Source: Maribacter sp044594925 (GTDB lineage: Bacteria > Bacteroidota > Bacteroidia > Flavobacteriales > Flavobacteriaceae). From it: DNA of 64,000 bases. A program made the position numbers and the translations under genes. Every line of letters begins with the position of its first letter. The first letter of the stretch is position 1. This document shows, one piece after another, positions 27,903-36,444 of the stretch. The notes beneath the pieces were generated by a model, which saw only the letters and a list, made by a program, of their open reading frames with translations, was not told the DNA's origin and ran no database searches. The stretch is from contig NZ_CP138991.1 in NCBI RefSeq assembly GCF_044594925.1, positions 2,666,001-2,730,000 on the forward strand. Direction: 5' to 3'.

Positions 27903-29570
27903 ATGGAATCCGTTATGGAATTTGGTGATTGGATTGTTTTAGGATTGTATTTCCTGATCTTAGTTGGTGTCGCTGTGTGGGTAGTCCTTCAAAAGAACAA
28001 AGATACAGAGGACTACTTTTTAGCAGGTAGAAATGTAGGATGGTTTGTTATCGGAGCATCTATTTTCGCATCCAATATTGGCTCTGAACACGTTGTAGGA
28101 TTGGCCGGAACAGGTTTTGAGTCAGGTACGCCCATGGCCCATTACGAATTGCACGCTTGGATAGTATTGCTTTTAGGTTGGTTGTTCCTTCCTTTTTACA
28201 TTCGCAGTGGTGCATTTACGATGCCAGAATTCCTTGAGAAAAGATTTGATAGCCGTTCGCGATGGTTCTTATCCATTTTTTCACTTGTTGGATATGTAAT
28301 CACTAAAGTATCTGTAACTATATATGCCGGTGGTATTGTTGTTTCAGAATTGTTAGGGGTATCCTTTTGGGGTGGCGCCATAGGCATCGTAATCTTTACT
28401 GGTATCTATACTATTGTTGGGGGAATGAAAGCTGTTATCTATACAGAGACCCTACAAACGATTATTTTAATCTTAGGATCATTGATTATCACCTTTTTAG
28501 GGCTCCAAGAAATTGGTGGCTGGAACGCAATGACCGAAACTGTAAAAGAAGTAAGTCCACAACATTTTAATATGTGGCGACCCATGACCGACCCCGATTT
28601 TCCGTGGACCGGATTACTCATAGGAGGAACAATTGTAGGTATTTGGTATTGGTGTACAGACCAATACATCGTTCAGCGTACCTTAGCTGCCAACAATATT
28701 AAGATTGGGCGTAGAGGTGCTATTTTTGGAGCATACTTAAAAATACTACCCATTTTTATATTTCTTATTCCAGGTATCATTGCTTTTGCATTGACCATTC
28801 AAAACCCTGAACTTTTTAGCGTAGAAAAAGCGGACCGTGCTTTCCCTATGTTGGTAAAGACCTTATTACCAGTTGGTTTAAAAGGATTGGTCGCCGGTGG
28901 ACTTATTGCTGCGTTAATGAGTTCATTAGCATCCGTTTTTAATTCGTGCTCTACAATTTTCACCATAGACATCTATAAAAAGATAATGCCACAAAAGAGT
29001 GAAAAACAGTTGCTTAAGATAGGTAAAGTAGCAACTGGTGTTATTGTTGTTCTTGGAATTTTATGGATTCCGATAATGGAAAAAATTGGAGGCGGCGTTA
29101 TGTACCAGTACCTCCAAAATGTACAATCCTATATTGCTCCACCGGTTACAACGGTTTTTCTACTAGGAATTATCTGGAAAAGGGTGAATTCTACTGCAGC
29201 CATTACCACCCTTATGAGTGGATTAGGGCTTCTTATCGCTAGGCTGGGTAGTGAGATATACTACCAGCCAGCAATTGAACATTTTAAACAAACAGGAGAA
29301 CAATTGGCATCTGGTTTCATGTACACCTTTGCAACAATAAACTTTGCGCACATGGCAATTTTTATGTTTATTTTTTCTGTGGCCTTATGTATAGGAACGT
29401 CATTGGCTACCACTGCACCAAACTATGAAACCATAAAAGGCTTGTCTTTTGGAACATTGAGTGCTGAGGATAAGCAATTAGCAAAGAAAAGCTACGATAC
29501 TATTGATGTAGTCTTATCCGTTTTATTAGTGGTTATTGTCATAGGAATACTCATGTATTTTACGGGTTGA
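27903..29570 (+). CDS. Sodium:solute symporter (SGLT-like)
   Basis: A 555-residue inner-membrane transporter of the solute:sodium symporter family, close in pattern to bacterial sodium/glucose or galactose symporters. It has many hydrophobic helices. Family landmarks are DYFLAGRNVGWFVIGASIFASNIGSEH in two parts, FTMPEFLEKRF, the GGMKAVIYTE signature and DQYIVQRTLAA. It is the last gene of the polysaccharide locus and would import the monosaccharide released by GH3, such as xylose or glucose (inference). A second in-frame ATG at 27915 gives a product 4 residues shorter; I kept the first. The 134 bp between GH3 and this gene show no terminator. Confidence 0.92.
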   Translation: MESVMEFGDWIVLGLYFLILVGVAVWVVLQKNKDTEDYFLAGRNVGWFVIGASIFASNIGSEHVVGLAGTGFESGTPMAHYELHAWIVLLLGWLFLPFYIRSGAFTMPEFLEKRFDSRSRWFLSIFSLVGYVITKVSVTIYAGGIVVSELLGVSFWGGAIGIVIFTGIYTIVGGMKAVIYTETLQTIILILGSLIITFLGLQEIGGWNAMTETVKEVSPQHFNMWRPMTDPDFPWTGLLIGGTIVGIWYWCTDQYIVQRTLAANNIKIGRRGAIFGAYLKILPIFIFLIPGIIAFALTIQNPELFSVEKADRAFPMLVKTLLPVGLKGLVAGGLIAALMSSLASVFNSCSTIFTIDIYKKIMPQKSEKQLLKIGKVATGVIVVLGILWIPIMEKIGGGVMYQYLQNVQSYIAPPVTTVFLLGIIWKRVNSTAAITTLMSGLGLLIARLGSEIYYQPAIEHFKQTGEQLASGFMYTFATINFAHMAIFMFIFSVALCIGTSLATTAPNYETIKGLSFGTLSAEDKQLAKKSYDTIDVVLSVLLVVIVIGILMYFTG

Positions 29571-29598
29571 TTTTTTTTTCTTCTTCCGTACGATATTT

Positions 29599-32500
29599 CT
29601 AGTTTTTCATTAATTTGTGTTTTTTAGCGCTGAACACCTTTGCGCTAGTTTTCATGTCTGAATACCTAGGATCGGGAACATAATCTTGTTTCTGCATTTT
29701 AATGACCTCAATACTCAAAAATCCGAATTCGCTGACCACTTTACCATAAAAGCGATAAATACCTTTACCTCTAAAACTATATTGTGCAGCAACAGGTGGA
29801 AAAAGAACCGTATCGAAAACTTTTCCCTGCTGATCTATCATCGTAGCAAAGTGCATTCGCTTTCCCTTACTGGTACTCGTATGCTTAACCGTTACCAGAT
29901 ATCCATAAATATCAATATAATGATTTAAAAACCGTGGTAAATCCTTAACACATCTATTGTTTTTAGGAGCATCTTCCAGTAACTCAAACGGACTGCAAAG
30001 ACAGAATCCCAAGAGTTCCAATTGTGTAAAGGCCATTTCAAGGTCCGTGGTGTGTAATTGAGGAATCTCAAAATCTTGATGTTTAGGTGGGAAGAGTTTT
30101 GGGTGATCCACCTTTGCGTTCTTATTCAAAAAGAGATGGGCTTTCCAAAGTAACTTATGTTTGTTCACTCCTGTAAACCGAAATGCATCAATACGGATAA
30201 GAATACTTATTTGGTCAACAGTAATAAAGATCCGGTCCAAAAAGCTTTCCAAAGAACTAAAATTTCCATTCTCCGTTCGTTCTTTTAAAATACGTTCTGC
30301 CACTCGGTTTTCCAATTCATGGAGGTAACCAAAGCCCAAGAAAATATCCTTTCCATAAATTACATTCTTCACAAAACTTTTATTGATACAGGGTGGATGA
30401 ATAGTGGCACCTAACATCCTAGCCTCGTGCACATAAAATTCAGCGCGATAAAATCCGCCCCCGTTATTAAGCACCGCAACCATATATTCCAATGGATAAT
30501 ACGCTCTTAAGAACAGTGTTTGATAACTCTCTACCGCATAACTAGCGGAATGCCCCTTTGCAAAAGCATAACCTGCAAAACTTGCAATCTGATCCCAGAT
30601 TTCAGTAATCAGTTTTTGGTCGTAATCTTTCTTCCTACAGTTCTCAAAAAAATTTTCCTTTACCTTTTGAAACTCCGCTCGCGAGCGAAATTTTCCGCTC
30701 ATACCACGCCGCAATACATCGGCCTCTCCTAAATCAAGGTCCGCAAAAAGATGCGCTACCTTAATTACATCTTCTTGATAGACCATAACGCCATAGGTGT
30801 CCGGCATAATATTCAACATCACCGGATGTGCCAATTTCTCTGCCCTACCCGTATTCCTATGCCTTAAAATATATTCGCGCATCATACCGCTTTTTGATAC
30901 CCCAGGACGAATAATAGAACTTGCCGCGACCAGGCCCAAATAATTATCCACTTCCAATTTCTTCAGTAACATTCGCATGGCCGGCGATTCTACATAAAAA
31001 CAACCCATGCATTGAGCCGTCTTCACGAGATTGTTGATTACCGGATCTTTTATAAATTTCTTGACATCATGAATATCAAAAACTGCGGACACTTCAAGTT
31101 GATTGTAAGTAATAATTTCAAGAGCTTCCTTTATTTTAGAAAGCCCGCGTTGTCCTAGAATATCAAACTTAAAGAGACCTACATCTTCGGCAATGACCAT
31201 ATCGTATTGCGTTGTAGGAAAGCCCTTGGGTGGTAGGTTCGTAGCCGAAAACCAGTGCAAGGGTTTTTCGCTAATTAAAATACCCCCGGCATGAATACTT
31301 AGGTAATTGGGCATGCCTTTGATCAAACGACCATATTTTAGTACCAATAATGTTGTCCCATCAAGTTTTGAAAAATCATATTTACCTTCGGAAAGCGCAT
31401 CAATCTCATTTTTGGGTAATCCAAACACCTTGCCTAATTCGCGGATAACTCCTTTATCCTTAAAAGTTACGTAGGTGCCCAATAATGCAACATTCTCAAA
31501 ACGGTCAAAAATATATTGAGTCATTATTGGGCGGTCTCGATGCGAAAAATCAATATCAAAATCAGGCGGATTTGCCCGGTATAGATTAATGAAGCGTTCA
31601 AAATATAAATCCAGGTCTATGGGGTCCACGTCCGTGATTCGTAAAAGATACGCAACGATGCTATTAGCACCACTTCCCCTACCCACATAGAAAAAACCTT
31701 GGGCTCTGGCATGTGTTACAATATCCCAATTAATCAAAAAATAAGAAACAAAACCCATGCGCTTGATAAGTTTCATCTCTTTTTCCAAGCGTTCCATAAT
31801 ACCCGCTCCCCCATCGGGATATCTGTAGGCTAGTCCCTCGTGGCATAGTCTTTCAATCATTTTTTCATCTTCTTCCTTAGTACCACAATAACTTTGAAGA
31901 TTTTGAGGTTTTCTTTCTTTAGAAAAATCAAAATGAATGGTGCAGGAATTCATGATCCTTTCCGTGTTTTCTAAAATAAAACGATATTCTGAAAAGGCGG
32001 CCGCTAAGTTTTCAATAGGAAACATTTTATTTTCCTCATCACTTTCTTCGGTCTTTTCCAACTTACTCAACAAAATATTGTTATCGATGGCTCGGAGCAA
32101 TCTATGGGCATTAAAATCTGCCTTGTTCCGAAATGTGACCGGCTGCTGTACCACCAATTTATCTTTCAATTTTGATAATCTTGAAAAGGGTAACTTTCTA
32201 AGGTTGGCAATTGATATCCCAATAAATTCATGCGGCGCAAATACGTTCTGATCGTTTTGAAGTACCTGCTCAAAAGGATATACTACATAAGCATTTTCAA
32301 ATTTTGGAGCTAGGGGAGAAAATACTTTTCCCTCATGAAGATGTTCTGAAAGAAAATTATTCAGTTCCAGGTAACCTTCATTGTTTTTAGCTATTCCTAT
32401 AAATTGTTGGTTTACCCCGTTCCTGAAATCTATTCCCAATAGGGGCTTAATACCATATTCCGGTGCAAGCCTCACAAAATTGAGTCCGCCAGAAGTATTA

Positions 32501-32616
32501 TTAATATCCGTTAGCACCAGTTGTGTCACCTGATTATCTTGCGCCAATTGCAGCAGTGCTTTTTCGGAAAAGGTTCCAAAACGAAGACTATAATATGTAT
32601 GACAATTTAAATAGAT
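29599..32616 (-). CDS. Short DNA polymerase III alpha subunit (DnaE2/mutasome type), start codon unclear
   Basis: A C-family DNA polymerase, probably the error-prone partner of the adjacent Y-family polymerase. At about 1000 residues it is much shorter than the replicative DnaE of this group. Numbered from the first TTG (32547), catalytic aspartates D331 and D333 lie in PPDFDIDFSHRD; AGGILISEKPL, KFDILGQRGL and FAKGHSASYA follow, then helix-hairpin-helix and OB-fold regions. The N-terminal PHP sequence YLNCHTYYSLRFGTFSEKAL is in frame up to 32613, and a stop lies at 32632-32634. No ATG, GTG or TTG lies between: the expected ATG codon reads ATC (32614-32616). Translation from the TTG would drop the first PHP histidine. 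Confidence 0.8.
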   Translation of the reverse strand: MYLNCHTYYSLRFGTFSEKALLQLAQDNQVTQLVLTDINNTSGGLNFVRLAPEYGIKPLLGIDFRNGVNQQFIGIAKNNEGYLELNNFLSEHLHEGKVFSPLAPKFENAYVVYPFEQVLQNDQNVFAPHEFIGISIANLRKLPFSRLSKLKDKLVVQQPVTFRNKADFNAHRLLRAIDNNILLSKLEKTEESDEENKMFPIENLAAAFSEYRFILENTERIMNSCTIHFDFSKERKPQNLQSYCGTKEEDEKMIERLCHEGLAYRYPDGGAGIMERLEKEMKLIKRMGFVSYFLINWDIVTHARAQGFFYVGRGSGANSIVAYLLRITDVDPIDLDLYFERFINLYRANPPDFDIDFSHRDRPIMTQYIFDRFENVALLGTYVTFKDKGVIRELGKVFGLPKNEIDALSEGKYDFSKLDGTTLLVLKYGRLIKGMPNYLSIHAGGILISEKPLHWFSATNLPPKGFPTTQYDMVIAEDVGLFKFDILGQRGLSKIKEALEIITYNQLEVSAVFDIHDVKKFIKDPVINNLVKTAQCMGCFYVESPAMRMLLKKLEVDNYLGLVAASSIIRPGVSKSGMMREYILRHRNTGRAEKLAHPVMLNIMPDTYGVMVYQEDVIKVAHLFADLDLGEADVLRRGMSGKFRSRAEFQKVKENFFENCRKKDYDQKLITEIWDQIASFAGYAFAKGHSASYAVESYQTLFLRAYYPLEYMVAVLNNGGGFYRAEFYVHEARMLGATIHPPCINKSFVKNVIYGKDIFLGFGYLHELENRVAERILKERTENGNFSSLESFLDRIFITVDQISILIRIDAFRFTGVNKHKLLWKAHLFLNKNAKVDHPKLFPPKHQDFEIPQLHTTDLEMAFTQLELLGFCLCSPFELLEDAPKNNRCVKDLPRFLNHYIDIYGYLVTVKHTSTSKGKRMHFATMIDQQGKVFDTVLFPPVAAQYSFRGKGIYRFYGKVVSEFGFLSIEVIKMQKQDYVPDPRYSDMKTSAKVFSAKKHKLMKN

Positions 32617-32617
32617 A

Positions 32618-32642
32618 TTAGTTGTTAGTTGTTAGTTGTTAG
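32618..32642. repeat. Heptamer repeat (TTAGTTG)n next to dnaE
   Basis: Three full TTAGTTG units plus TTAG directly abut the 5' end of the dnaE reading frame. The complementary array CAACTAA lies at 32808-32827, so the two form an inverted pair around about 165 bp. Confidence 0.8.
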
Positions 32643-32807
32643 AAACTATATTTTAAAGTTTAAATCCAAAAGTCAAACTCAAATTCAAGCCTGCTCTTGA
32701 CCACTCCCTTTTTAAACAATCTACATAGCTTTTTTTACTACATACCGATTATTTATTACCGAATACATTGTACTAGTCATTAACCACTTTTTACTCCCAA
32801 TTACAAA
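32643..32807. other. Non-coding AT-rich segment between the polymerase genes
   Basis: The dinB-dnaE gap (32617-32864, about 250 bp) holds no frame, terminator or promoter that I can support. Flanking inverted heptamer arrays suggest an inserted element or slipped repeat. The two genes are normally near each other in related operons (family knowledge), so this gap is unusual. Confidence 0.4.
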
Positions 32808-32827
32808 CCAACAACTAACAACTAACC
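32808..32827. repeat. Inverted heptamer repeat (CAACTAA)n
   Basis: Two CAACTAA units plus CAA are the reverse complement of the array at 32618-32642. Confidence 0.75.
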
Positions 32828-32864
32828 ATCCGAATAAGCGTACCCTTTGGGAATTGTAGGGATT

Positions 32865-34079
32865 TCACTGTTTCCTATGCGCCAGCACCACTGGTGGTCT
32901 GCCATCAAACGGATTATGCATTCTACCTATAGTATTTTTACCCATTGCCGAAGCACGTACTACACTCTTATCCCCGTATTTATTTCGGATATGGTCCATT
33001 GCTTGATATAGACTCAAGGCTTCTTCGGTGTCTTCAAACAGATTAATTTGATAATTGCCACTGACCAAATGACTAAATCGGATACCTATTAACCGCACTA
33101 ACAACCTCCTGTTATATAATGTTCTGAATAGCTCTAGAATTTTTGGAATCAGAATATGATCGGCACTCGTATACGGAATACGGATTTGTTTCGAATACGT
33201 ATTAAAATCGGAATATCTAATCTTAACCGCAATGCAGGCCGTCAACTTTTCACCACGTCTTAGTTGGTATGCCAAATTCTCCGTCATTGCGATCAGGAGA
33301 CCTTTCAATTTCACAACATCAATGGTATCCTTATCAAAGGTGCGTTCATTAGAAATAGATTTACGTTCACAAAACGGAACAACAGGACTATGATCTATAC
33401 CGTTGGCACGCTTCCAAATGATTCCTCCGTTCTTACCCAATACGCGCTGCATAACATCCATAGGCATTTTTTGTACCGTACCTACTTTCCGTAACCCAAG
33501 ATTTCTAAGGGTCTGATAGGTCTTATCCCCTACCATTGGAATTTTTTTAATGGAAAGCGGTGCTAAAAAATGTTTTTCCAATCCATAATCTATTTTTAAT
33601 TGATTATTAGGTTTGGCCTGTCCTGTAGCCACTTTTGAAACTACTTTATTTACAGACAGTCCAAAGGAAATAGGAAGTCCCGCCTCTCTGATAATTCGCT
33701 GTCGAAGTTCTGATGCATATTTATATGATCCAAAAAAACGATCCATCCCCGTTAAGTCTGCATAAAACTCATCGATACTGGATTTTTCAAATAGCGGCAC
33801 GTACTCTTTAATAATTTCGGTGACCACATCAGAATGAGTACTATAGGTTCCTGCATTACCCTTAATTCTAATCGCCTCAGGACAGAGTTCTTTCGCCATT
33901 TTCATGGGCATCCCAGAGTGAATCCCAAATCCTCGCGTTTCATAACTACAGGCCGCTACCACACCACGGTCACTTAGGCCTCCTACAAGTATAGGCTTAC
34001 CTGCTAAACGACTGTCTAGTTTGCGTTCTACGGAGACAAAGAATGTGTCTAAATCTAAATGTAAGATGGTTTTTTGCAT
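32865..34079 (-). CDS. dinB: Y-family DNA polymerase (Pol IV type)
   Basis: A translesion polymerase of 404 residues. The palm carries D9 in HLDLDTFF and D103-E104 in KSSIDEFYADL. The steric and fidelity region ACSYETRGFGIHSGM is typical, helix-hairpin-helix motifs are in VGDKTYQTLRNLG, and the little-finger domain runs from about 240. It is upstream of the short dnaE on the same strand, as in the mutagenesis cassettes of many bacteria; an ImuA or UmuD partner is not present in the window. Two identical 16-bp elements just upstream probably bind a LexA-like repressor. Whether it is the general DinB or the cassette-specific polymerase cannot be decided. Confidence 0.9.
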   Translation of the reverse strand: MQKTILHLDLDTFFVSVERKLDSRLAGKPILVGGLSDRGVVAACSYETRGFGIHSGMPMKMAKELCPEAIRIKGNAGTYSTHSDVVTEIIKEYVPLFEKSSIDEFYADLTGMDRFFGSYKYASELRQRIIREAGLPISFGLSVNKVVSKVATGQAKPNNQLKIDYGLEKHFLAPLSIKKIPMVGDKTYQTLRNLGLRKVGTVQKMPMDVMQRVLGKNGGIIWKRANGIDHSPVVPFCERKSISNERTFDKDTIDVVKLKGLLIAMTENLAYQLRRGEKLTACIAVKIRYSDFNTYSKQIRIPYTSADHILIPKILELFRTLYNRRLLVRLIGIRFSHLVSGNYQINLFEDTEEALSLYQAMDHIRNKYGDKSVVRASAMGKNTIGRMHNPFDGRPPVVLAHRKQ

Positions 34080-34105
34080 TTGTATCCTAAAAAAGGGATG
34101 ACTAA

Positions 34106-34140
34106 TTTATGGATTATTTCCTATTTTATGGATTATTTCC
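34106..34140. promoter_or_regulatory. Tandem 16-bp sites upstream of dinB, candidate damage-response operator
   Basis: TTTATGGATTATTTCC occurs twice (34106-34121 and 34125-34140; period 19 bp). Each copy holds the inverted half-sites GGA-N5-TCC. They lie 27-61 bp upstream of the dinB start, a fitting place for a repressor of the mutasome genes. Confidence 0.5.
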
Positions 34141-34287
34141 AATAAATAAAATATGTTTTTCCAAATTAAATACTAATACCCAACATTTTGAGGCAATTAG
34201 CGTTACATAAACACTAAACCATTAACTTATTGTTAAGTTTAAAAGCCAAACTTTTTGCTAGCGCTTTTTTTCTTAAGTATTTAAACT

Positions 34288-35187
34288 ATGAAACTCCCCC
34301 ATATCGCTTCTTTTTGTTTTTTATTTCTAAGCCTGTTTTCTTGTTTCTCTCAAGAGGGGAAATCCGAAATTACTATCAATTACCCTACACAAGGGACAGT
34401 ATGGTCTATTCCTGAATTAGTAAAATTAGAGTGGGATGTTAAGCATAGAGACACTACTAAATCTACACGCTTTTTTTTGGTTCGTGACGAAATGGTAGTA
34501 CAGGAACTAGGTTCCTATAAAAATAGTGGTTTTACGGAAGGGATAGCACTGGCGAAAAACATTGGATCCGGTAATCGTTATCAAGTTGTTGGTATTGAAT
34601 TATTCCCTGATGATAAATACAATATTGCAAAATTTGTAACCCCATTTTTCTCCATCGTAAATGCGGCTTCGGATGCCCGAAAAAAAGAACGAGAACTATC
34701 AAAACAAGCCGCTGTAGCTCCTAAGAAAAAAAGAAGTAAAAGAAAAAAGAAACCGAAAAAACAACCAAAAACCAAAACACAAAGTACACCAACGGCAATT
34801 AAAACTTCAAAAGAAACGGTTAAGCCAGAAATCAGAGAAGAATTTGATGGCCGAAAAATATCCTATACCAAAGAACTTACTTTTGCTAATGAGAACATTA
34901 GTATTAAAATTTGGGACCATGGTAGACAGGACGGAGATATTGTATCTATATTTTTAAACGGTAATTCTATTGTATCCAAACACTATCTGACGTATTGGAA
35001 AAGAGAATTTAAAGTAAAGTTAGACCCTAGTAAATCTAATGACCTTTTCCTGTACGCACACAATCTTGGCGATGCACCTCCTAATACGGTATCCATAGAA
35101 ATTACGGATGGTTCTACATCTGAAAACATTATCCTTAATTCAGACTTAAAAAGTTGTGAAGCGGTAATGATAAGTGTAAAGAAATAA
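34288..35187 (+). CDS. Secreted two-domain protein with Lys-rich linker
   Basis: Function unknown (299 residues). A signal sequence ends around LFSCFSQ; the LFSC could act as a lipobox, or cleavage may follow FSQ. Residues about 25-120 resemble the Kre9/Knh-like beta domain found in bacterial surface proteins (TVWSIPELVKLEW). A very basic linker (about 145-180: KKKRSKRKKKPKK) follows. The C-terminal domain has WDHGRQDGDIVSIFLNG and LYAHNLGDAPPNTVSIEI, a motif I have seen in other exported Bacteroidota proteins. The poly-Lys linker might bind an anionic surface or nucleic acid (speculative). It is monocistronic and convergent with tRNA-Leu. Confidence 0.7.
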   Translation: MKLPHIASFCFLFLSLFSCFSQEGKSEITINYPTQGTVWSIPELVKLEWDVKHRDTTKSTRFFLVRDEMVVQELGSYKNSGFTEGIALAKNIGSGNRYQVVGIELFPDDKYNIAKFVTPFFSIVNAASDARKKERELSKQAAVAPKKKRSKRKKKPKKQPKTKTQSTPTAIKTSKETVKPEIREEFDGRKISYTKELTFANENISIKIWDHGRQDGDIVSIFLNGNSIVSKHYLTYWKREFKVKLDPSKSNDLFLYAHNLGDAPPNTVSIEITDGSTSENIILNSDLKSCEAVMISVKK

Positions 35188-35216
35188 AAAAGCCAAGAAA
35201 TACATCTCGGCTTTTC
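35188..35216. terminator. Bidirectional terminator between the secreted-protein gene and tRNA-Leu
   Basis: AGCCAAGA and TCTCGGCT pair with one mismatch. On the minus strand the stem is followed by TTTTTT, on the plus strand by TTTT. Confidence 0.55.
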
Positions 35217-35224
35217 CCTTTAAG

Positions 35225-35304
35225 TACTCGAGGCGGGAATCGAACCCGCACTCCGAAGAACTGGATTTTGAATCCAGCGCGTCTACCAGTTCCGCCACTC
35301 GAGC
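35225..35304 (-). tRNA. tRNA-Leu (CAA)
   Basis: A class II tRNA of about 80 nt. Acceptor GCTCGAG pairs with CTCGAGT (one G-T), discriminator A. The anticodon stem CTGGA/TCCAG holds the loop TTCAAAA with anticodon CAA. An 11-nt variable arm and the T arm GCGGG/CCCGC around TTCGATT complete it. CCA is not encoded. Confidence 0.92.
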
Positions 35305-35321
35305 ATTCCCAAATAGGACTG

Positions 35322-35354
35322 CAAAACTAAAAAATATTTTGGTTTAACAATCAA
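35322..35354 (-). promoter_or_regulatory. Promoter of tRNA-Leu
   Basis: On the minus strand TAGTTTTG (35329-35322) matches TAnnTTTG. TTG lies 18 bp (35350-35348) or 22 bp (35354-35352) upstream. The start would be about 14 nt before the tRNA. Confidence 0.65.
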
Positions 35355-35394
35355 AAATATAAACATTTATCCTTTAGCAACTCAAATTAATTTT

Positions 35395-35402
35395 TAAATT
35401 TG
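35395..35402 (+). promoter_or_regulatory. Candidate -7 element for prs
   Basis: TAAATTTG matches TAnnTTTG. It contains the TTG that could otherwise be read as a start codon, which supports translation from the ATG at 35457. No clear -33 TTG. Confidence 0.45.
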
Positions 35403-35456
35403 CACCTCCTTAGAAAACAGGTACTTCCATGTTTTAAAGGAACAAAAAAATTGACT

Positions 35457-36398
35457 ATGCCATACCAAGTTCCAGAACCTAAAATATTTGCGTGTACCCA
35501 GAGTATGGTGCTTGGCAAAAAAATAGCTGAAGCCTATGGAATGGAACTAGGCAAGGTTATTACTTCGCGCTACAGTGACGGAGAGTTTCAACCCTCTTAT
35601 GAGGAATCTATTAGAGGTGCACGAATCTTTATTATAGGTTCTACACATCCGGGCCCTGAAAACCTAATGGAGATGCTACTGATGATAGACGCCGCCAAAA
35701 GAGCATCCGCTAGACATATCACCGCGGTTATGCCTTATTTTGGTTGGGCGCGTCAGGATAGAAAAGATAAACCTAGAGTTCCCATTGCTGCAAAATTAGT
35801 AGCAAAAATGCTTGAAACTGCCGGAGCAACACGTATTATTACCATGGATCTCCACGCAGATCAAATTCAAGGGTTTTTTGAGAAACCTGTGGATCATTTA
35901 TTCGCTTCAACATTGTTTTTACCCTATCTAAAAAACTTAGGTTTGGACAACCTAACTATTGCATCACCTGATATGGGAGGTTCTAAAAGAGCTTACGCAT
36001 ACTCCAAAGCATTGGAAAGTGATGTTGTTGTTTGCTACAAACAGCGCGCAAAGGCCAATGTTATTTCACACATGGAGTTAATTGGTGATGTGCAAGGAAA
36101 AAATGTAGTCTTAGTAGATGATATGGTAGACACGGCTGGCACATTGACCAAAGCAGCAGATTTGATGATGGAAAGAGGAGCTATAAGTGTAAGAGCCATA
36201 ACCACCCATGGTTTGTTATCTGGCAATGCCTATGAAAAAATAGAAAAATCTAAATTAACAGAATTGATCATCACAGATTCTATTCCGATAGAAATAAAGA
36301 GTGATAAGGTAAAGGCAATAAGCTGCGCAAATTTAGTAGCTGACGTGATGCATAAAGTACATAATAACAATTCTATCTCCTCTAAATTTTTGATGTAG
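35457..36398 (+). CDS. prs: Ribose-phosphate pyrophosphokinase
   Basis: It makes PRPP from ribose-5-phosphate and ATP, the precursor for nucleotides, histidine and tryptophan. From the ATG at 35457 it has 313 residues, the usual size; a TTG 57 nt upstream lies inside the promoter element. The ATP/ribose loops are clear: SRYSDGEFQPSYEESIRG, PYFGWARQDRKDKPRVPI, MDLHADQIQGFF, and the PRPP-binding VVLVDDMVDTAGTLTKAA. It is followed by rplY after 46 nt, an order common in Flavobacteria (prs-rplY-pth). Confidence 0.96.
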   Translation: MPYQVPEPKIFACTQSMVLGKKIAEAYGMELGKVITSRYSDGEFQPSYEESIRGARIFIIGSTHPGPENLMEMLLMIDAAKRASARHITAVMPYFGWARQDRKDKPRVPIAAKLVAKMLETAGATRIITMDLHADQIQGFFEKPVDHLFASTLFLPYLKNLGLDNLTIASPDMGGSKRAYAYSKALESDVVVCYKQRAKANVISHMELIGDVQGKNVVLVDDMVDTAGTLTKAADLMMERGAISVRAITTHGLLSGNAYEKIEKSKLTELIITDSIPIEIKSDKVKAISCANLVADVMHKVHNNNSISSKFLM

Positions 36399-36444
36399 GA
36401 TGCTAGAAGTTTACCAATTGAATTATTAATTTTTAATATATATA

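Noticed and set aside
32618..32827. CRISPR array or insertion sequence between the polymerase genes
   Set aside because: Seven-base units in inverted arrangement, no spacers, no transposase frame and no target duplications that I can see.
34230..34415. Plus-strand frame overlapping the start of the secreted-protein gene
   Set aside because: Overlaps the signal-peptide region in another frame and has no own context.
35400..35456. Upstream extension of prs from TTG
   Set aside because: The TTG is part of a TAAATTTG promoter element and the extra residues are not family-like.
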